A stretch of 62,504 nucleotides of DNA from Bacillus thuringiensis (lineage in GTDB: Bacteria > Bacillota > Bacilli > Bacillales > Bacillaceae_G). Every line of letters begins with the position of its first letter. Within the stretch, counting starts at the first letter, position 1. Below the pieces are notes generated by a model, which made no database searches, was not told where the DNA came from, and saw nothing but the letters and a program-made list of their open reading frames with translations. The stretch covers positions 1-62,504 of the forward strand of contig NZ_JACYOF010000019.1 in the NCBI RefSeq assembly GCF_014932895.1, written 5' to 3'. Of this stretch, positions 17,892-27,755 are shown one piece after another. The translations under genes and the position numbers were made by a program.

Positions 17892-19103
17892 ATGATGAAA
17901 AAGAAAAGAATATTAATTGCATCTTTTGATATGGAAATTGGTGGAGTAGAAAGAAGTTTGATTGGTTTATTAAATACAATTGATTACAGTAAGTATGATA
18001 TAGATTTAATGTTATTTAAGCATGAAGGTGGATTTTTCTCTTTATTACCTAAAGAGCCGAATTTATTAGAAGAATTGCAACAATATACTACTTTTAGAAA
18101 ATCAATTAAGCAGATATTACAAGAAGGCCATTTCTCAATTGGAATTACTAGGATGCTAGGAAAAGTTATGGGTGTTATGCATGGAAAATATGTAAATAGT
18201 AAAGAACCTGGATACTTTGTTATTCAATATGGATGGAGAATATCTCTTCCATTTCTTCCAAAGTTGAGGGAAGAGTATGATGTTGCTATAAGTTTTTTAT
18301 GGCCACACTATTTTATAGGGGATAAAGTTCGAGCGAAAAGAAAAATTGGTTGGATTCATACTGATTATTCGAATATACAACTTAACAAAGGGATGGAATG
18401 TAAAATGTGGAGGGAAATAGATGATATCGTGGCGGTTTCTGAAAGTTGTAGAGATACATTCCTTAATAGTCTGCCTTATATTAATAAAAAGGTTCAAATA
18501 ATAGAAAATATAATAGATCCTGAATTTGTTCGTGAGCAATCTAATCAAGGAGATATTACTCAAGAAATACCAGTAAATAGCGAGCGAATCAAGTTAGTTA
18601 CTGTTGCTAGACTTTCGCATGCTAAGGGAATTGATAACGCTATATATGCGCTTAGAAAACTATTAGATCAAGGGTATGATATCGAGTGGTACATAGTTGG
18701 ATACGGGCCTCAAGAAACGGAACTTAAATTGTTGATAGATAAACTAGGACTTCAAGATAAATTTGTTTTACTAGGTAAGAAGATGAATCCGTACCCGTAC
18801 ATAAAAGCATGTGATATTTATGTGCAACCATCTAGATACGAAGGGAAGGCAGTAACAGTTCGGGAAGCGCAAATTCTTAAGAAACCAGTATTAATAACTA
18901 ATTTTTCAACTGCCAAAAGTCAGCTAGAGAACGGGGTAGATGGATATATTTGTCCAATGGGTATAAAGGGGATTGTCGAAGGAATAAAAAGAATGATTGA
19001 TGATGTTGAATTCAAAAATGAAATTGTAAATAATGTAAGTCGAAAAAATTATGGTAATGAAATAGAAGTGGAAAAGATATATAGGTTAATTGAATTAGAA
19101 TAG
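17892..19103 (+). CDS. GT4-family glycosyltransferase
   Basis: 403 residues starting at ATG 17892 or 17895 after TGAGGT. The N-terminal motif is ILIASFDMEIGGVERSLIGLLN, and the C-terminal donor-site segment is PSRYEGKAVTVREAQILKKPVLITN near residue 312. The fifth glycosyltransferase of the locus, counting the GT2; together they suggest a repeat unit of at least five or six sugars including the priming one. Substrate unknown. Confidence 0.86.
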   Translation: MMKKKRILIASFDMEIGGVERSLIGLLNTIDYSKYDIDLMLFKHEGGFFSLLPKEPNLLEELQQYTTFRKSIKQILQEGHFSIGITRMLGKVMGVMHGKYVNSKEPGYFVIQYGWRISLPFLPKLREEYDVAISFLWPHYFIGDKVRAKRKIGWIHTDYSNIQLNKGMECKMWREIDDIVAVSESCRDTFLNSLPYINKKVQIIENIIDPEFVREQSNQGDITQEIPVNSERIKLVTVARLSHAKGIDNAIYALRKLLDQGYDIEWYIVGYGPQETELKLLIDKLGLQDKFVLLGKKMNPYPYIKACDIYVQPSRYEGKAVTVREAQILKKPVLITNFSTAKSQLENGVDGYICPMGIKGIVEGIKRMIDDVEFKNEIVNNVSRKNYGNEIEVEKIYRLIELE

Positions 19104-19166
19104 ATTAAGTTATAAAACTAAAAAATCTTTTACTATTTATAAAAGATACTTGGGGGAATTATTTTT

Positions 19167-20135
19167 ATGGATAATGTTTTAGTATTAGATACATCAGTAG
19201 GCTCTCTTAACAAGGGTGACGATATAATAATGAAGTGTGTAAAGCATCATCTATCTGATATAACTAAAAATGCATATGTTTTAACATTACCCACTCATGT
19301 TTCACCTTTTCATTGGTACCAAGTAGCGAGAAAATCAAATAGGGTAAAGATTTATAGTGATGCAAAATATAAGTTTGTAGGTGGTTCGAATTTGCTAGCA
19401 ATGGATATGTTTACTCATTTCCCGCAGTGGAATATTAATATATTTAATTATGGTCCTTTAAAAGGGAGTATTCTGGTTGGAGTTGGTGCAGGAAAAGGGA
19501 ATAAAATAAATACCTATACAAAAATGTTATATAGAAAAGTTTTATCACATGAATATATACATAGCGTTAGAGATGAAAGAACAAAAAAGTTTTTAGAAGA
19601 AATGGGGTTTAAAGCTATAAATACTGGTTGTGCAACTTTGTGGTCTTTTACGCATGATTTTTGTAGGGGAATTCCAAGTGCTAAATCAGACTCAGTTGTT
19701 TTTACACTAACCCATCATTCTAAAAGTCGTGAAAAAGATCAATTATTGATAGATATACTTAACAAAAGTTATGAAAATGTCTACTTCTGGATACAAGATG
19801 CCGATGATTTAGGATATTTAAAAAACTTTAGAGGTATACAAGGTATTAAAATTATACCTCCTACTTTAGAGGCGTATGAAAAAGTCCTAAATACAGCTGT
19901 TGATTATATTGGAACACGTTTACATGGCGGTATATTTGCTATGCGTCATAAAAAACGTACAATAATTATCTCCATAGATGAAAGAGCTAAGGGAATGGGG
20001 GAAACGTACAATTTAAATCTGATTGATAGAGAGGATTTAAATAATCTTGAAAAAATGATACATTCAGAATTTATAACGGATGTTCAGGTGAATTTTGATG
20101 TAGTAAATCAATGGTTAAAACAGTTCTCAAATTAA
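19167..20135 (+). CDS. Polysaccharide pyruvyl transferase family protein
   Basis: 322 residues of the PS_pyruv_trans family (EpsI/EpsO/CsaB type). Motifs: GSLNKGDDIIM near the N terminus and the conserved TRLHGGIFAMRHKKRTIII near residue 253. Family members transfer pyruvate from phosphoenolpyruvate to a sugar as a ketal, adding negative charge to the polymer. GGGGGA precedes the ATG. Some members of this fold act otherwise, so ketal formation is an inference. Confidence 0.82.
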   Translation: MDNVLVLDTSVGSLNKGDDIIMKCVKHHLSDITKNAYVLTLPTHVSPFHWYQVARKSNRVKIYSDAKYKFVGGSNLLAMDMFTHFPQWNINIFNYGPLKGSILVGVGAGKGNKINTYTKMLYRKVLSHEYIHSVRDERTKKFLEEMGFKAINTGCATLWSFTHDFCRGIPSAKSDSVVFTLTHHSKSREKDQLLIDILNKSYENVYFWIQDADDLGYLKNFRGIQGIKIIPPTLEAYEKVLNTAVDYIGTRLHGGIFAMRHKKRTIIISIDERAKGMGETYNLNLIDREDLNNLEKMIHSEFITDVQVNFDVVNQWLKQFSN

Positions 20136-20178
20136 AAAACGTACTATGTTAAAAATGGCGATTTATTAGGAGGCTCAA

Positions 20179-21447
20179 ATGAATAGTATAATTCTCGATA
20201 AAATTGTCGTGAAAAATAATAGGGTTGATTATTTTTTTAGTATTAAGGGAGATTTACAAAAGTATTTTAAGAAAAGTAATCATATGTTTCTTGAATATAA
20301 CTATGATGTATCTGATATCCCCTTAAGTATTTTAGCTATTCCATTTGTTGCAAATGTAGTTCCTCTTGTATGGATTACTAATTCAACCATAGTGATAAAC
20401 GAATTAGATAAATCTTTTTATATTTGTTTAAATAATATAAAAAATGCATATCAAAACATGTTTCCTGGTGTGAAATTTAAAGGATCCATAGTTGTAGGAG
20501 AAATTATTGATAATGTTTACATTCCGGAACTTGAAGCGGCATCTTTATTTAGTGGGGGATTAGATGCACTTACTACATTTATAAGAATAAAAGATAAAAA
20601 CCCCTTGTTAGTTACTGAATATGGATGGCATGAAAATGAAATAGAGGGTAGTAAAGTATGGGATGCAGATAGAGAAAATGCTATAAATTTTGTAAAGGCT
20701 AATGGATTAGAAAATATTTTTATACAATCTAACTATGGGACCTTTATAATTGCAGGAAACATTGACCGTGATTTTAGAGAAAAGTTAAACGATACATGGT
20801 GGCATGGATTGCATCATGGTTTAGCAATAATATCGGCAGCTATTCCAATAGCTTTTAAACTTAAGATAAAATGTATATACATTGCAAGCTCTAATTCTCC
20901 ATTATATCAAGTTACTTGTGCATCTGATCCAACTGTGGATAATGAAATAAAATATGCATCTGGCACAGTCTTTCATGATGGATACGAACTTACTAGGCAA
21001 GAAAAGATTAAAGTGGTTGTAGACCATTATTCAGCTAATAAAGAACCTGTTAATATCAGGGTATGTTTTAAAAATGAAGAAAATTGTTGTAAATGTGAAA
21101 AATGCTTAAGAACGATTATGGGAATTATTGCTGAAGGGAGAGATCCTCGTGAGTATGGTTTTAATATTCCAAGTAATCTTTTTCAGTACGTTAAAACTTC
21201 TTTAAATAGCGAGGTGAAGTTTTTTACCAATACATTCATTGAAATGTATTGGAATTTAATCCAAGTGCGAATGAAACAAAATCGTGATTGTATTGCAGAT
21301 AAAAATTTACTAAATTGGTTTCTAGATTATGATTTCAAGGCGCAACGAAGGAAAGCATTATTAAAATACAGGATAACAAAGTTTTTCCCTATTTTAAAGA
21401 GGAAGATTAGTGCTAAATTTAGTAGAGTGGGTACGCAAAACAACTAA
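20179..21447 (+). CDS. PP-loop ATPase-like protein resembling QueC, function unknown
   Basis: 422 residues. After about 120 residues without recognisable motif comes a PP-loop signature, SLFSGGLDALTTF (near 128-140), and near residue 290 a four-cysteine cluster, Cys-x6-Cys-x2-Cys-x2-Cys followed by LRT, closely like the zinc site of QueC-type 7-cyano-7-deazaguanine synthases. PP-loop enzymes activate a carboxyl, amide or carbonyl group with ATP (AMP release). In a polysaccharide locus this suggests modification of a sugar acid or acyl group rather than queuosine synthesis; no other queuosine genes are present. Not a WbpG-type amidotransferase by motif. Specific function cannot be stated. Confidence 0.6.
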   Translation: MNSIILDKIVVKNNRVDYFFSIKGDLQKYFKKSNHMFLEYNYDVSDIPLSILAIPFVANVVPLVWITNSTIVINELDKSFYICLNNIKNAYQNMFPGVKFKGSIVVGEIIDNVYIPELEAASLFSGGLDALTTFIRIKDKNPLLVTEYGWHENEIEGSKVWDADRENAINFVKANGLENIFIQSNYGTFIIAGNIDRDFREKLNDTWWHGLHHGLAIISAAIPIAFKLKIKCIYIASSNSPLYQVTCASDPTVDNEIKYASGTVFHDGYELTRQEKIKVVVDHYSANKEPVNIRVCFKNEENCCKCEKCLRTIMGIIAEGRDPREYGFNIPSNLFQYVKTSLNSEVKFFTNTFIEMYWNLIQVRMKQNRDCIADKNLLNWFLDYDFKAQRRKALLKYRITKFFPILKRKISAKFSRVGTQNN

Positions 21448-21465
21448 AATATAGAAGGTATTTCG

Positions 21466-23025
21466 ATGAGAATACAAAACTCCTTAAAAAATATTTTATT
21501 CGGTTTGTCTGGACAAATAATTAGTATTGGCATGGGATTTATTGTTCGAACTGTTTTTATCTATATACTCGGTATAGAATATTTAGGTGTGGATGGACTT
21601 TTTACAAGTATACTATTGATGTTTTCCTTAGCTAATTTAGGATTTGATACAGCTATAATTTATAGTTTATATAGGCCATTAGCTGAGAAGGATATTTATA
21701 AAATACAGGCATTAATGAACTTATATCAAAAAGCATATAGAATTATAGGAGTAGTAGTTTTATTGATAGGTTTATTTCTATTGCCTTTCATCCAAAATTT
21801 AATAAATACAGATACCGCAATAAAAGATATTAACATTATCTATCTCTTATTTTTAACAAGTTCTGTTTCATCATATTACTTTGTATATAAGCAATCTATT
21901 ATTATCGCTGATCAAAGTAACTATATCATTTCTAAAATACACAGTTTGTTCATGATTATATCTAACACATTACAAATTGTTTTATTATTAATTATTAGTG
22001 ATTACATTGTAGTACTAATAACTCAATTAACATTAAAAGTAATTGAGAATATATATATTGCAAATAAGGCAAATAAATTATATCCATACTTAAAAGAAAA
22101 AAATAATGCGAAATTATCTAAGGTAGACAGAAGAGAGTTTTTCGAGAATTTGTATTCCTTGTTACTATATAAAATTAGTGGTGTAGTAATTAATGCAACC
22201 GATAATATAATTATATCGAAATTTATTGGAGTTATTTGGGTTGGTGTGTATTCAAATTATCTGCTGATCTTAAATACATTAAATACCTTATTAGGCTATT
22301 TGTTTTATTCTATCACTGCTAGTGTTGGAAATTTGAATGTGAAAGAAAATGCAGAAAAAAAATATTTTATTTTTCGTGTAATTAACTTTTTTAATTTTTG
22401 GATATATGGATTTTGTACAGTTTGCCTTTGGAATTTAATAAATCCATTTATAACGCTCTGGTTAGGTGAGGAATATGTGTTTAATAAATATGTATTATTT
22501 TCCATATTACTTAATTTTTTTACTTCAGGAATGCAAAATACAACTACAATTTTTAGAGAGACCACAGGTTTGTTCAAAAAAGGAAAATATAGACCTATTG
22601 TAGCAGCAATTATAAATATTGTAGTTTCTATAATTCTTGCGAAACAAATAGGAATAGCCGGTGTGTTTTTAGGTACTGTTATTAGTAGATTATGTACTTA
22701 CTTTTGGTATGACCCTTATATTATATTTAAAATTATTTTTGGGAAATCTGTAAAAATATATTTTTTTAGATATATTTTGTTTGTGGTGCTTGTATTATTT
22801 TCTGTTATAGTAACGGATGTGATTGGTTATATTTTTCGTATAAATATATTTACGGATATAGTAATACGTAGTATCTTGTGCCTGATTATTCCGAATTTTA
22901 TCTTTTGGGTGGTATTTAAAGAGGCAGAAGAGTATAGGTATTTCCTTAATTTAACCCGAATATTAATAAAAAAAATAAAGTCGAAAATATTAACTCGGAA
23001 AGTTTCGAATGATAATTATCTATAA
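21466..23025 (+). CDS. Wzx-like oligosaccharide flippase (MATE/PST family)
   Basis: 519 residues with 12-14 predicted membrane helices and the PST-family opening LKNILFGLSGQIISIGMGFIVRTVF. It would flip the undecaprenyl-linked repeat unit outward, working with the Wzy-like protein at 15506. Start ATG at 21466 follows GAAGG. The gene is strongly A+T-rich like the rest of the locus. It is followed by a 370-nt gap before the beta-helix gene. Confidence 0.86.
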   Translation: MRIQNSLKNILFGLSGQIISIGMGFIVRTVFIYILGIEYLGVDGLFTSILLMFSLANLGFDTAIIYSLYRPLAEKDIYKIQALMNLYQKAYRIIGVVVLLIGLFLLPFIQNLINTDTAIKDINIIYLLFLTSSVSSYYFVYKQSIIIADQSNYIISKIHSLFMIISNTLQIVLLLIISDYIVVLITQLTLKVIENIYIANKANKLYPYLKEKNNAKLSKVDRREFFENLYSLLLYKISGVVINATDNIIISKFIGVIWVGVYSNYLLILNTLNTLLGYLFYSITASVGNLNVKENAEKKYFIFRVINFFNFWIYGFCTVCLWNLINPFITLWLGEEYVFNKYVLFSILLNFFTSGMQNTTTIFRETTGLFKKGKYRPIVAAIINIVVSIILAKQIGIAGVFLGTVISRLCTYFWYDPYIIFKIIFGKSVKIYFFRYILFVVLVLFSVIVTDVIGYIFRINIFTDIVIRSILCLIIPNFIFWVVFKEAEEYRYFLNLTRILIKKIKSKILTRKVSNDNYL

Positions 23026-23395
23026 AACATTATTATGTTTTTACTATATCACAGTAAGGAATTCTTTATTTACGGAAGAGATTTTAGGTTGTTCTAAAAA
23101 TAATAGCAGGTAATAATAGAGGCGTTATGTATAAAGAGCATAGTGTCTTTTTAATTATATACCTAGAAGTTAAACATCTTGATTATTGTATGTTTAAATA
23201 GTGTAAATAAAGGGGTATTGAAATAAAAACAGCTAGTAGGAAAAGAGCTTTTTAGAGAAGGAGAAAGGAATGGTAAAAAGGCTTTTTAAATAATGAATTT
23301 CTGAAGAACAATAGAAGTGATATTACTTCTATTATATCCAATCAATTTACCTTATGAAACATAAGATATAGAAAAGCAAAAAGAGGTGTGAATTG
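23026..23395. other. 370-nt gap without a convincing gene
   Basis: A+T-rich. It contains a strong Shine-Dalgarno (GAAGGAGAAAGG, about 23256-23268) followed by a 7-codon ORF (MVKRLFK) and a short hairpin AATAGAAGT / ACTTCTATT (23310-23333) without a T tract. This could be a leader, a decayed gene or a recombination junction; nothing else is recognisable. Confidence 0.6.
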
Positions 23396-25630
23396 ATGTG
23401 GAGAAGAAAGGATAATCTTAGGAATTTAAAAGATTTAGATTTGGTATCCAAGCCTCCTTTTCATAATGACATTTTAACTTATGATAGTACGCAATTAAAA
23501 TGGATTCCGAAATCATTAGAAGCTACAAGTTCTACAAGTATATATGTATTAGAATTAGATAGATGGGATGTTAAGAATGACGGGACTGATGCTATCAATA
23601 CTTCCCAAGGTATTAATAATGCTTTAGTTTGGGCGGCACAACAAGGATGTACGGAAGTTGTGTTACCTAGAGGAATATATTTGATTGATAAACAAACACC
23701 CGTCGAACCACAAAGTCATTTAATTTTGAATCTAAACGGTTCAACATTAAAAATGGAAACAAATAATTTGACTGGATATGCAATTATAAGTTTTCGTAGA
23801 AATCAAGTATATTCAAGGGTTACAAATGGTATTATCCAAGGAGATAGATATACACATGATTATTCTAGTGGGGGAACACATGGGGGAGGGTACGGAATTG
23901 AAGTGGGGAGTTTTACTCCGCCTGCTGATGGGGGGAACAATACAAGGTTTGTATCTTTAGATAATCTAGATATTTTAGATTGTACAGGAGATGCCATTAC
24001 ACTAAACAGTACTTTTGGGCAGATTTCACCTTTTCCTACATCATTAGCAAGTTCATTTGAACAGGGAGCAATTAATACAACGGATGGTTCATTGGTAAGT
24101 AGTACAACGAAGATACGTTCCAATTTGCAAATTGATATGACCCAAGTGGCTATTGTAAAGTATGGTTACTTCGGTTTATATGGAAATGGATTTGGAGCAT
24201 TGGGTTCTGATATAAAATGCGATTATTATGATGTCGTTTTTTACGCTTCAAATAATATGTTTTTATCTTCAAAAACCAATGTTCAATTCTTTGATGAAGT
24301 GGAAGTCCCTAAAGGAGCAAGTTATGCTAAAATTGTTTTGTATCAAGGGAATGTTCCCGCTCCTGCAAATTGTTTAATAAATGTTCGGGTGCCTTCTTTT
24401 CCACAATATACTTATATAGAAAAATGTAATTTACATGATTGCCGTAGACAAGGAATTAGTGTATGTGGGGCAAAGAATGTATATATTCGAGATAATGATA
24501 TACATCACATCGCAGGTACCGATCCACAAAGTGGGATAGATATTGAAGATGGATATGATTTAAATCAATATATATATATTGAAAGAAATAATTTTCATGA
24601 TAATAAAAATTATAATATTATTGTTGTAAATGGAAAGTTTATCTATATATCAGATAATTCTATTATGAATACCATTTCAAATGCTTATGTTGGTCTAGCT
24701 ATTAATGGTGGTGCAGATAGGGTAATCGTAACAGGGAATAATATCCGATTAACTAAGGTCTCTTTGTTAGGAGATGTTATTTTTTCTAATAATTATGTAT
24801 ACGGAGCGCAAATAAATGTTCAAGGTGTATATGCAAATCGATCTATTAATATACTAGATAATGTTTTTTCTAATAGTAAAATGGTTATTGATACCCCCTT
24901 TCCATATGCGGTTAAAGTTGATTCCTGTCGTTTTATAAACGATGCAGATAAGTTAAATTCCTTATCATCATTGTATCAGTGGACATTAGAGATGAAAAAT
25001 GAGCCGCAAACTATCTCAAATTGTATATTTGAAGGACAAGACGTTTTGTATTTAATTTATGTACCAGTAGGAACAGTTAAATCAGGATGGATATTTGAAA
25101 ATATTATATTTAATAATGTTAAAACCCCAACCTTAGTTGCAGGGACATATACGAATTGCTTTTTTAAGGAAATAACTTTTTTGGGGATAACAAGTACAGG
25201 AAGCACTTTAGAATTAATAGATTGCAAGTTCTTTAGTATAGATAAAAATAACACGTTATTTACAGTGAATAACTTCAAAGCATTCAAGATGATTGATTGT
25301 CATATAGAAAAACCAAATGGCACAGTCTTGAATATTCAAAATGTATCTGATGATATAGTGTTAAGGGGAAATACTATAAAAGTTACAAATGATACTCTTC
25401 AGAGAGCTATTATTGTTTTGGATACAGTATTTACTGGTAAGCAAGTGGTAATCCAAAATAATAATATAAATTCCACAAATTTGATGCAAGTTGGGATAGA
25501 TAATAGAACATCGAGTAGTACACCCCAAGTAGTAATTCAAAATAATGTGTTGAATAATGCGAAAATTACAATTACAGGGAGAGAATTTTTGCAAGGAAAT
25601 ATTGTTAATGGTGTAATGGATCAAAATTAA
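23396..25630 (+). CDS. Right-handed beta-helix protein resembling phage tailspike/pectate-lyase depolymerase
   Basis: 744 residues. After a short charged N terminus and a linker (DILTYDSTQLKWIPKS) like those joining phage tail proteins, residues 60-130 carry the classic tailspike opening DVKNDGTDAINTSQGINNAL followed by VVLPRGIYLI. Parallel beta-helix repeats then run from about 330 to 740 (IRDNDIHHI, IERNNFHDN, ISDNSIMN, VTGNNIRL). No signal peptide or anchor is visible, unusual for a polysaccharide-acting enzyme of a Gram-positive cell. It may trim or modify the polymer, or be a captured phage gene. TTG at 23393 is an alternative start. Confidence 0.72.
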   Translation: MWRRKDNLRNLKDLDLVSKPPFHNDILTYDSTQLKWIPKSLEATSSTSIYVLELDRWDVKNDGTDAINTSQGINNALVWAAQQGCTEVVLPRGIYLIDKQTPVEPQSHLILNLNGSTLKMETNNLTGYAIISFRRNQVYSRVTNGIIQGDRYTHDYSSGGTHGGGYGIEVGSFTPPADGGNNTRFVSLDNLDILDCTGDAITLNSTFGQISPFPTSLASSFEQGAINTTDGSLVSSTTKIRSNLQIDMTQVAIVKYGYFGLYGNGFGALGSDIKCDYYDVVFYASNNMFLSSKTNVQFFDEVEVPKGASYAKIVLYQGNVPAPANCLINVRVPSFPQYTYIEKCNLHDCRRQGISVCGAKNVYIRDNDIHHIAGTDPQSGIDIEDGYDLNQYIYIERNNFHDNKNYNIIVVNGKFIYISDNSIMNTISNAYVGLAINGGADRVIVTGNNIRLTKVSLLGDVIFSNNYVYGAQINVQGVYANRSINILDNVFSNSKMVIDTPFPYAVKVDSCRFINDADKLNSLSSLYQWTLEMKNEPQTISNCIFEGQDVLYLIYVPVGTVKSGWIFENIIFNNVKTPTLVAGTYTNCFFKEITFLGITSTGSTLELIDCKFFSIDKNNTLFTVNNFKAFKMIDCHIEKPNGTVLNIQNVSDDIVLRGNTIKVTNDTLQRAIIVLDTVFTGKQVVIQNNNINSTNLMQVGIDNRTSSSTPQVVIQNNVLNNAKITITGREFLQGNIVNGVMDQN

Positions 25631-25687
25631 TGCATGGTGATAATTAAATTTGAATAGTTGCAAAAAAATTATGAGAAAGGAAGTAGA

Positions 25688-25834
25688 ATGAATCTTAATA
25701 AATATGTCTATAAAGTATTATATAATGGTACATCGTATACAATTTCATCCGCTTTTTTAATAGTTTCAGGTAGTACTTTTGCTGATAATAATGTTACATG
25801 GGAGGATTTGGTCCAATGTAATCATTCGAAATAG
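25688..25834 (+). CDS. Small protein of unknown function
   Basis: 48 residues with AAAGGAAG just upstream of its ATG. Sequence runs MNLNKYVYKVLYNGTSY, then a hydrophobic stretch (ISSAFLIVSGSTFA), then an acidic tail ending CNHSK. The hydrophobic part is too short and polar to be a sure membrane helix or signal peptide, although STFA-DN resembles a cleavage site. It sits between the beta-helix gene and a terminator-like hairpin. I do not recognise the family. Confidence 0.5.
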   Translation: MNLNKYVYKVLYNGTSYTISSAFLIVSGSTFADNNVTWEDLVQCNHSK

Positions 25835-26178
25835 TTTAATTCCTAATAGATAGTATGCTTATTGGCTTTTAGTTACTACCATAGAAAAGCTATTATGTTT
25901 TTTATAAACATAATAGCTTTTTGTTATTACGTTAACTGCATATTAAAAAATAGTGTGTAGGAGAATTTTTTAATAATAAATGGATTTTTTTATATACTAC
26001 TAAGCGTTGTTTATAAAATTGTGTATTATTAAAAATGATTACAGGTGATAAGTAAAAAGAAATTGAATACAATTCTCTAATTGCAACTTGAGAACACTTG
26101 ATTTCAATCTGTAATGAATACTTTGTAGATTATTTAACTTTGGAAAAGCATTTGTAATAATTTAAGATGGGGGAATGA
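25835..26178. other. 344-nt gap: internal terminator and A+T-rich leader
   Basis: Contains the hairpin at 25885-25923, then about 250 bp of A+T-rich DNA with no ORF of note. A local promoter for the distal genes could lie here, but no convincing -35/-10 pair stands out. Confidence 0.6.
25885..25923 (+). terminator. Terminator-like hairpin within the exopolysaccharide locus
   Basis: AAAAGCTATTATGTTT / AAACATAATAGCTTTT stem followed by TTGTT. In an EAR-controlled operon this is the kind of internal terminator that would need readthrough for the distal genes to be expressed. Confidence 0.75.
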
Positions 26179-26790
26179 GTGGTAATGAAGAGACTGTTTG
26201 ATATCTTTATTTCTTTATTATTATTATTTTGCTTTTTTTTCGTTATTCTTTTAGTAGCGATTATAGTTAAAACCCAGATAGGATCACCTATTTTATTTAG
26301 ACAACAACGTCCAGGGTTACATGGAAAACCTTTTTATCTTTATAAATTTCGCACGATGACTAATGAGCGTGATAGTAATGGGGAGCTCTTACCAGATCAC
26401 GCTAGATTAACTAAAGTTGGAAAATTTCTTAGAAAATATAGTTTAGATGAATTACCACAATTAATAAATGTACTAAAAGGTCAATTAAGTTTGGTGGGCC
26501 CTCGACCATTATTAATGGAATATTTGCCTTTATATTCGCAAGAGCAAGCTAGAAGACATAATGTTAGACCAGGAATCACTGGGTGGGCTCAAATTAATGG
26601 AAGAAATAGTATCTCATGGGATGAGAAATTTAAATTAGATGTATGGTATGTTGAGAATCAAAATTTTCTTTTAGACTTAAAAATTTTATATCTAACTTTT
26701 AGTAAGGTTTTAAAGTCGGAAGGGATAACAAATAATAAGCATGTGACTATGCCAGTTTTTAAGGGGGGAATCGAGCATGGGGGAGAATGA
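26179..26790 (+). CDS. Priming sugar transferase (bacterial sugar transferase family, EpsL-like)
   Basis: 203 residues, the short EpsL/PglC-type form with one N-terminal hydrophobic segment (residues 8-30). Conserved blocks KFRTM, the acidic motif DELPQLINVLKGQLSLVGPRP and RPGITGWAQINGRN are intact. It transfers a sugar phosphate from a UDP-sugar to undecaprenyl phosphate and so starts the repeat unit. GTG 26179 follows GGGGGA; ATG 26185 is an alternative. It overlaps the upstream region of the ATP-grasp gene. Confidence 0.9.
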   Translation: MVMKRLFDIFISLLLLFCFFFVILLVAIIVKTQIGSPILFRQQRPGLHGKPFYLYKFRTMTNERDSNGELLPDHARLTKVGKFLRKYSLDELPQLINVLKGQLSLVGPRPLLMEYLPLYSQEQARRHNVRPGITGWAQINGRNSISWDEKFKLDVWYVENQNFLLDLKILYLTFSKVLKSEGITNNKHVTMPVFKGGIEHGGE

Positions 26791-26791
26791 A

Positions 26792-27754
26792 ATGAATATT
26801 TTGTTTACTAGCTCAGGTAGGAGGGTCGCCTTAATTGAAAAATTTAAGGAAGCACTTAAACAAAAAGGAATCAGAGGCAAGATTTTTACTGCAGACTTAA
26901 AAGAAACTGCACCTACGATTTACTTTAGCGATAAGCATTTTATTGTTCCGCATGTAAATGAAGAAGGCTATATAAATGAATTATTAAAAATATGTAGATC
27001 TGAAATGATAAATCTAATAATTCCGTTAATTGATACAGAATTAATGCTTTTGGCTAATAATGCAAAGGTTTTTGAAGGTATCGGTGTAAAAGTACTAGTT
27101 TCTAGTATGGAATTAAATAAAATAGCTAATAACAAAAAATACACGTATAACTTCTTTGTTTCTAATAATATACCCACCCCCAGAGTATATAGTGATGAAG
27201 AAATCGAAAGAAAAGAATATCAATTTCCATTATTAATTAAACCTTATGATGGCAGTTCTAGTAAAGGTGTAACAAAAATAATGAATGAAAAGGAATTGGA
27301 ATTTTTTAAGGAGTATATACCTAACGCTATGATACAAGAGTACATTTCAGGAGAAGAATATACTATAGATATTATGGTAGATTTCTATGGAAATATAAAA
27401 ACGATTGTTCCTAGATTACGTATAGAGACAAGGGCAGGTGAGGTAAGTAAAGGTATGACCAAGAAGGATATTGATATAATCAAAGCAGCAGAAATTGTAA
27501 CAAAAGCTCTCCCTAATCCCATTGGCTGTATTACTTTACAATGTTTTAAAAAGGAGGATGGACAAATTACGTTTATTGAAATAAATCCACGTTTTGGTGG
27601 GGGAATTCCATTATCCATAGAAGCAGGAGCAAATTTTCCACTTTGGACAATTAAAATGTGTCAGGGAGAAGTTTTTACAGATAGAGACTTTAATTGGAGA
27701 GAAAATTTAACAATGCTTAGATATGATGAAGCAGTTTTTATGGAGAGTATTTAA
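26792..27754 (+). CDS. ATP-grasp ligase
   Basis: 320 residues from ATG 26792 (GGGGGAG six bases upstream; ATG 26777 is an alternative). N-terminal Rossmann-like domain beginning MNILFTSSGRRVAL, then an ATP-grasp domain with the flexible loop KPYDGSSSKGVTKI near 150 and the metal-binding end FIEINPRFGGG near 270. Carbamoyl-phosphate-synthase-like ATP-grasp enzymes join a carboxylate to an amine through an acyl phosphate. Here it is wedged between the priming transferase and the HAD and aminotransferase genes, so amidation of an amino sugar is a reasonable guess. Confidence 0.8.
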   Translation: MNILFTSSGRRVALIEKFKEALKQKGIRGKIFTADLKETAPTIYFSDKHFIVPHVNEEGYINELLKICRSEMINLIIPLIDTELMLLANNAKVFEGIGVKVLVSSMELNKIANNKKYTYNFFVSNNIPTPRVYSDEEIERKEYQFPLLIKPYDGSSSKGVTKIMNEKELEFFKEYIPNAMIQEYISGEEYTIDIMVDFYGNIKTIVPRLRIETRAGEVSKGMTKKDIDIIKAAEIVTKALPNPIGCITLQCFKKEDGQITFIEINPRFGGGIPLSIEAGANFPLWTIKMCQGEVFTDRDFNWRENLTMLRYDEAVFMESI

Positions 27755-27755
27755 T

